A stretch of 9,019 nucleotides of DNA, from positions 1-9,019 of the forward strand of contig QMVM01000072.1 of the NCBI GenBank assembly GCA_003661105.1, read 5' to 3'. Shown here piece by piece: positions 5,823-9,019 of the stretch. A program made the translations under genes and the position numbers. Each line of letters begins with the position of its first letter. The stretch's first letter is position 1. This DNA comes from Methanosarcinales archaeon. Lineage in GTDB: Archaea > Halobacteriota > Methanosarcinia > Methanosarcinales > Methanogasteraceae. Below the pieces are notes generated by a model. That model had not been told where the DNA came from, did no database searches, and saw nothing but the letters and a program-made list of their open reading frames with translations.

Positions 5823-6188
5823 ATGGCAAAACCAAATAAAACATATACGGTAGGGGAGGAGGAACGTATCGATGCGGTCGATCGATATCCGAAAGGCGAA
5901 CGCCCCTTCAAAATCTGCAAAAGTCTTGGTAGATCAAGAGTCTGGTCACGAAAATGGATTGGAAGATACAACGATTCCGAGAAAAGCAGTAAGACGGAGT
6001 GGTTTAGGGACGAATCCAGAGCACCGAAGAATGTTCACCGAAAAATGGATTCGGGGACGGAACAACTCGTAATAACTGTGCGAAAATCACTCATAAGACA
6101 AATATCCCGGGCATTTCCCTCGGAGAACAGAAAACAATACCCAAAATTCGGGTACTTTTTATTATTTTCTGATTACTGTGATTTTTGA
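5823..6188 (+). pseudogene. Truncated HTH transposase/integrase gene (IS481/ISL3-like N-terminal part)
   Basis: The first 85-90 residues read like the N-terminal helix-turn-helix region of archaeal DDE transposases: EEERIDAVDRYPKGERPF, ICKSLGRSRVWSRKWIGRY, then WFRDESRAPKN and a KMDSGTEQLVITVRKSLI helix. After about base 6090 the likeness stops and the frame ends at 6188 (121 residues). Complete proteins of this kind are some 350-400 residues and carry a DDE catalytic domain, which is missing here, so this is a remnant unable to transpose. No good ribosome site precedes the ATG. The exact insertion-sequence family is uncertain from the N-terminal part alone; IS481-like is my best guess. Confidence 0.65.
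6138..6169. terminator. T-flanked hairpin, possible two-way terminator
   Basis: TACCC (6138-6142) pairs with GGGTA (6150-6154) around a 7-base loop. On the + strand it is followed by ctttttattatttt; on the - strand the next bases are attgttttctgttct, also T-rich. It lies about 65 bases beyond the stop of the - strand beta-RFAP synthase gene, so it fits an end point for that transcript and for anything reading through the transposase stump. The stem is short. Confidence 0.4.
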
Positions 6189-6232
6189 AGTGGATGCTAT
6201 TTTCTATTGAGTGGTTTATCCCAGCGCCTCAT

Positions 6233-7204
6233 TTATGGGGATACGCATACATCAGCACCCGAGTTCCTGGCATGAACAACAATGCACCTACCACCGAGTG
6301 TCGCATCCAGAAACTCCTGCACTCCATGCATGGTATCTGCCGCCGCCCTGCGACTGTCTGTGATCCCGTAGACTGCAGGTCCGAACGAACTCATCCCGGC
6401 ACCACACGTATTATCCCGCATCAGTTCGATGATCTGCACGATCTCCGGCGACTGAAGTGCAATCTCACGTCTCTTGAACCCTACATCCTGTATCCGATTT
6501 ATCGAATCCCCGAATGCCTCGATGTCGCCTTCGACAACACTCGGAAGCGTCTCCATTAATATGATGTGTGAGAGTTTTCGCACCTCCGAAAGCGGGATCG
6601 GACACTCCTTTCCGAAGATGTCCACCTCTCTTGCATCATGCGCACCCACAACATCAGGGATTGCAAGCACGATCTCCCAGTCCGGGAATGGCTGCTGGAA
6701 CAGGATCGATGCCGGTGGCGAATTCGATGCCGCGGATGGCTTAAACGCCCCCTTCTCGGAAAACTTATGCCCGGAATCGAGGATTAAACCACCGCTCTCA
6801 AACGACGCGACACCGATGCCTGATGTTCCGCCGCGTCCTACAGCGATTGCGATATCCCGCACGCTCATGTTCAGGTCGTACAACCGGTTCACAGCCATGC
6901 CCGCGGCAAGTGCTGCCTGCGTGCCAGTGCCAAGACCGACGTGCGAAGGGGAATCCTGCTCGATGCGGATGCGGACGCCGCAGCCCTCCGGGAGGATCGC
7001 GCTCGCGCTCTTGCGCATCCTGCCCGTCAGTTCAGAGTCACCTGCGACGGTGATCCCATCCACCCCTTCTGCCGCTTCTGCCGTGATGCGGATGCCAGGC
7101 TCTCCGATCGTCAGCCCGATCCCGCCATCCACCCGCCCGATCGATGCGTTAAGGTCGATTAAGGTGATATGGAGACGAGAGGGTGTTGTGATCTCGATTG
7201 TCAT
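6233..7204 (-). CDS. mptG: Beta-ribofuranosylaminobenzene 5'-phosphate synthase (beta-RFAP synthase)
   Basis: This 323-residue GHMP-kinase-superfamily enzyme joins an aromatic acid (p-aminobenzoate, or 4-hydroxybenzoate in some reports) to phosphoribosyl diphosphate with loss of CO2 and diphosphate, the committed step to tetrahydromethanopterin. Visible motifs: the N terminus TPSRLHITLIDLN, SHVGLGTGTQAALAAG (about 87-102), GRGGTSGIGVASFESGG (123-139), and the C-terminal GAGMSSFGPAVYG (268-280), all typical of the family. I chose the ATG at 7202-7204, because the protein then starts MTIEITTPSRLH like its relatives and AGAGG (7212-7216) lies 7 bases upstream; a start at 7225 would add seven residues with no ribosome site. 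It stands alone and divergent from the exosortase gene. It is the best taxonomic marker in the window, pointing to a methanopterin-using archaeon. Confidence 0.95.
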   Translation of the reverse strand: MTIEITTPSRLHITLIDLNASIGRVDGGIGLTIGEPGIRITAEAAEGVDGITVAGDSELTGRMRKSASAILPEGCGVRIRIEQDSPSHVGLGTGTQAALAAGMAVNRLYDLNMSVRDIAIAVGRGGTSGIGVASFESGGLILDSGHKFSEKGAFKPSAASNSPPASILFQQPFPDWEIVLAIPDVVGAHDAREVDIFGKECPIPLSEVRKLSHIILMETLPSVVEGDIEAFGDSINRIQDVGFKRREIALQSPEIVQIIELMRDNTCGAGMSSFGPAVYGITDSRRAAADTMHGVQEFLDATLGGRCIVVHARNSGADVCVSP

Positions 7205-7234
7205 GGGGTGTCCTCTGGCGTCCATGGTAAAGAT

Positions 7235-7242
7235 GTTTATGG
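7235..7242 (-). promoter_or_regulatory. Possible TATA box for beta-RFAP synthase
   Basis: On the - strand, ccataaac is centred about 34 bases ahead of the chosen ATG, placing transcription start near 7209-7217, inside or just before the ribosome site. This agrees with the start at 7204 rather than 7225. It is a weak match and may be chance. Confidence 0.25.
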
Positions 7243-7383
7243 CTCGCTGGCATCGGGCTATCGCGTCTTATGGTGTGGCACCCTGTGATCGATAGGCTTA
7301 TGATTCAGAGAACTAACATCCGATCCCCGAACTGAGCTTATTGATCCCCCTTTCGGTTGGTCTGCTCGCGTTTGTAGGATATG

Positions 7384-7392
7384 CTTATAAGG
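7384..7392 (+). promoter_or_regulatory. TATA box for the exosortase/EpsI transcript
   Basis: cttataagg is a good archaeal TATA-like element centred about 28 bases before the ATG at 7416, which predicts a leaderless transcript starting within a few bases of the start codon. No Shine-Dalgarno site is placed usefully before 7416 (ggaga at 7396-7400 is 15 bases away). The rest of the 211-base divergent region (7205-7415) shows no gene. Confidence 0.5.
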
Positions 7393-7415
7393 TCTGGAGA
7401 AATAGATAATCATCA

Positions 7416-8246
7416 ATGAAAAAGATCACGATCCTGCTCGTGCTCCTCTTAACCATCCTGTATCTTCGCACATTCGTCTGGCTTGCCAATACATGGTTCA
7501 CTGACCCGGTATATTCTCACGGCGTATTAATTCCGATCGTCTCGTTATTCCTCGCATGGAGAAGCGTGAGAGATAAAGACGTGCGCGATACTGATCCTTT
7601 CAAACCCGGGATAATCCTCTTAACATTCGGCATTATTCTCTACATCATCGGCTCCATCACGATCTTCCCCTTCTTATCCGCGATCTCTTTTCTGTTCGTA
7701 CTCTGCGGCTTGATCCTTTATCTGTATGGAAAAGAGGTGATGAGATCGCTGCTATTCCCTGTGCTATTCCTGATATTCGCAATCCCGATCCCGGTGGTGC
7801 CCGCTATCACAGTCACCCTCCAATCGATCTCAGCACGCTATTCCGCGCTGACTCTTGAAATGCTTGGAGTCGCAGTTATACGAACAGGATCTGAAATCCA
7901 ACTCACGGATTGTTCATTCTCTATCGGTCTGCCCTGCAGCGGGATGAATACGCTCATCGCATTACTGGCGGTATCTGCCATTTTCGCTTACCTATTAAAA
8001 TGCCCACTTCTAACAAAAACCGCTCTTTTCTGCATAACGATTCCAGTCGCAATCGTTGCAAATATCATCAGAATCACCGCCCTACTCCTGATCGCGGATC
8101 ATTATGGCGCGGAGGTTGCAATGAGGTTATTCCATGATTTTTCCAGCCCTTTCTTATTTATCATCGCATTTATGTCCCTGATAATCATTAGTAAATTAAT
8201 GAAATGCAGTATTGGGGAAAAAGGAGGACAAAATGAGCTTCTTTAA
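7416..8246 (+). CDS. Exosortase/archaeosortase family transmembrane transpeptidase
   Basis: A 276-residue polytopic membrane protein with about eight hydrophobic helices. The exosortase hallmarks are present in order: a YSHG motif (33-36) after the first helix, FAIPIP (121-126), the catalytic cysteine C174 in GLPCSGMNTL, the conserved arginine R219 in ANIIRI, and the histidine H240 in LFHDFSSP. Enzymes of this family cut a C-terminal sorting signal (PEP-CTERM in bacteria, PGF-, PEF- or VPxxxP-CTERM in archaea) and are thought to transfer the protein to a membrane lipid or other anchor. The Cys-Arg-His set is complete, so it should be active. The FxIPIP segment and the following EpsI-like gene are features shared with bacterial EpsH-type systems. 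I cannot tell the subtype or its signal from the sequence. It overlaps the next gene by 14 bases. Confidence 0.93.
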   Translation: MKKITILLVLLLTILYLRTFVWLANTWFTDPVYSHGVLIPIVSLFLAWRSVRDKDVRDTDPFKPGIILLTFGIILYIIGSITIFPFLSAISFLFVLCGLILYLYGKEVMRSLLFPVLFLIFAIPIPVVPAITVTLQSISARYSALTLEMLGVAVIRTGSEIQLTDCSFSIGLPCSGMNTLIALLAVSAIFAYLLKCPLLTKTALFCITIPVAIVANIIRITALLLIADHYGAEVAMRLFHDFSSPFLFIIAFMSLIIISKLMKCSIGEKGGQNELL

Positions 8247-9019
8247 AGAATATTCCCCGATCATTGGACTTCTGGTACTTACATTAGTAATTGTCATGCT
8301 CTTTTCAAATCAGTCCATGCTCTTTTCCAAATCCGCCACCGCGATCGACACCGAACTTGCACGCGCATCAGGAGATGCAATGACGGTTCGAACAAAGATG
8401 GATCTCGGAAGCGATGACTGTATGAATAAATTTCCAATAGAGATGGGTCATTGGAGGGGATATAATCACAATACTGATAATCTTGCAGCCGGATTGAATG
8501 CAGACGTTATGCTCATGCGTACATATACCAATCCTGAATTGTATCAACCCTTATTCTTCCTCATCATCCAATCGGACAATCGTTCAAGTTTCCATCCGCC
8601 AATCGTCTGTTACCCTAGCCTTGGATACACGATAGAGGAGGAAGGTAAGGAAAAGGTACCTGTGTCTGTGCAGAATGTGGGCTGGGAAGAAGAGTTTTCC
8701 GTATATAAGAAAAGCGAAGATGGAAATAAATCAATCTCCGTCAAGAAACTCGTCGTGGTAAAGGAATCGAACGGAAAAATCACAGAGCGGAGGGTTGTTT
8801 TGTATCTCTACCTAAACAGGGGTTTTACCTCAAATACCGTTACGATGATCCGGGTTTCTGCACTCGCCCCATTATCCGGATCTTATGAGGCTGTACTCGA
8901 AATGGAGAAGGAATTTTTGAGTGAGGCATTTCCGCACATGTTTGAGTTCAAAAAGGAGGAAAAACTCATCATATATCAGCTCATGGATTTCGGTTTGTGG
9001 GGATGGTTGCTCGTCATCG
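8233..9019 (+). CDS. EpsI-like exosortase-associated protein, 3' end outside window
   Basis: The ATG at 8233 is preceded by AAGGAGG (8221-8227) at 5 bases and overlaps the end of the exosortase gene, so the two are co-translated. The visible 262 residues begin with one membrane helix (10-24), followed by an extracytoplasmic domain of the EpsI/DUF3485 type: FPIEMGHWRGY (67-77), LMRTYTNPELYQP (94-106) and SFHPPIVCYPSLGYTIEEEG (119-138), where H121 and C126 match the conserved HxPxxC signature. The frame continues past the usual end of this domain into FGLWGWLLVI, probably a second helix, so the protein has an additional C-terminal part cut by the window edge. EpsI-like proteins accompany exosortases in bacteria and some archaea; their precise role, in sorting or surface-polymer export, is not settled. 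Confidence 0.85.
   Translation, partial: MSFFKEYSPIIGLLVLTLVIVMLFSNQSMLFSKSATAIDTELARASGDAMTVRTKMDLGSDDCMNKFPIEMGHWRGYNHNTDNLAAGLNADVMLMRTYTNPELYQPLFFLIIQSDNRSSFHPPIVCYPSLGYTIEEEGKEKVPVSVQNVGWEEEFSVYKKSEDGNKSISVKKLVVVKESNGKITERRVVLYLYLNRGFTSNTVTMIRVSALAPLSGSYEAVLEMEKEFLSEAFPHMFEFKKEEKLIIYQLMDFGLWGWLLVI

Noticed and set aside
6474..7295. 273-residue + strand frame
   Set aside because: It is antisense to beta-RFAP synthase, whose motifs are unmistakable; its Ser/Pro/Ala-rich composition is what an antisense shadow gives.

Overview
The window looks like an archaeal chromosome segment, probably from a euryarchaeon that makes methanopterin (methanogen, ANME/alkane-oxidising or Archaeoglobales-like). 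The reasons are a beta-RFAP synthase gene, which is specific to tetrahydromethanopterin biosynthesis, TATA-like elements about 26-28 bases ahead of start codons without a Shine-Dalgarno site, a DUF134/Mrp/NifX-type anaerobe gene set, and an N-glycosylation-rich surface protein. An exact genus cannot be read from the sequence.

Layout. (1) 3-2135: the 3' part of a large secreted or surface protein with Ig-like and CARDB-like segments and over 30 N-glycosylation sequons; its 5' end lies outside the window. (2) 2136-2462: a gene-free stretch ending in a promoter. (3) 2463-5678: a compact operon of eight genes on the + strand, with gaps of -4 to 17 bases: a DUF134 regulator with an added zinc ribbon, an Mrp/NBP35 P-loop ATPase, a NifX-like cofactor-binding protein, a DUF5320 protein, a 2x[4Fe-4S] ferredoxin with an RGG tail, a 49-residue Arg/Gly/Pro/Tyr-rich protein, a second DUF5320 protein and a 59-residue zinc-ribbon protein. 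(4) 5679-6232: decayed mobile DNA, with two 20-bp direct repeats and the 5' stump of an HTH transposase gene, then a T-rich hairpin. (5) 6233-7204, - strand: beta-RFAP synthase. (6) 7205-7415: a divergent promoter region. (7) 7416-9019, + strand: an exosortase/archaeosortase overlapping an EpsI-like gene that runs off the window.

The operon is the most interesting part. Mrp ATPase, NifX-type protein and ferredoxin recall the Orange Protein (ORP) complexes of sulfate reducers, where an Mrp-type ATPase and a NifX-fold protein handle a metal-sulfur cluster. Here the NifX-like protein and both DUF5320 proteins end in related coiled-coil tails, and four proteins carry Gly/Arg/Met-rich low-complexity segments. 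This suggests, by inference, a multi-subunit metal-cluster carrier assembled through a shared tail. The exosortase/EpsI pair points to a separate cell-surface protein-sorting pathway; no recognisable sorting-signal substrate is visible in the window.
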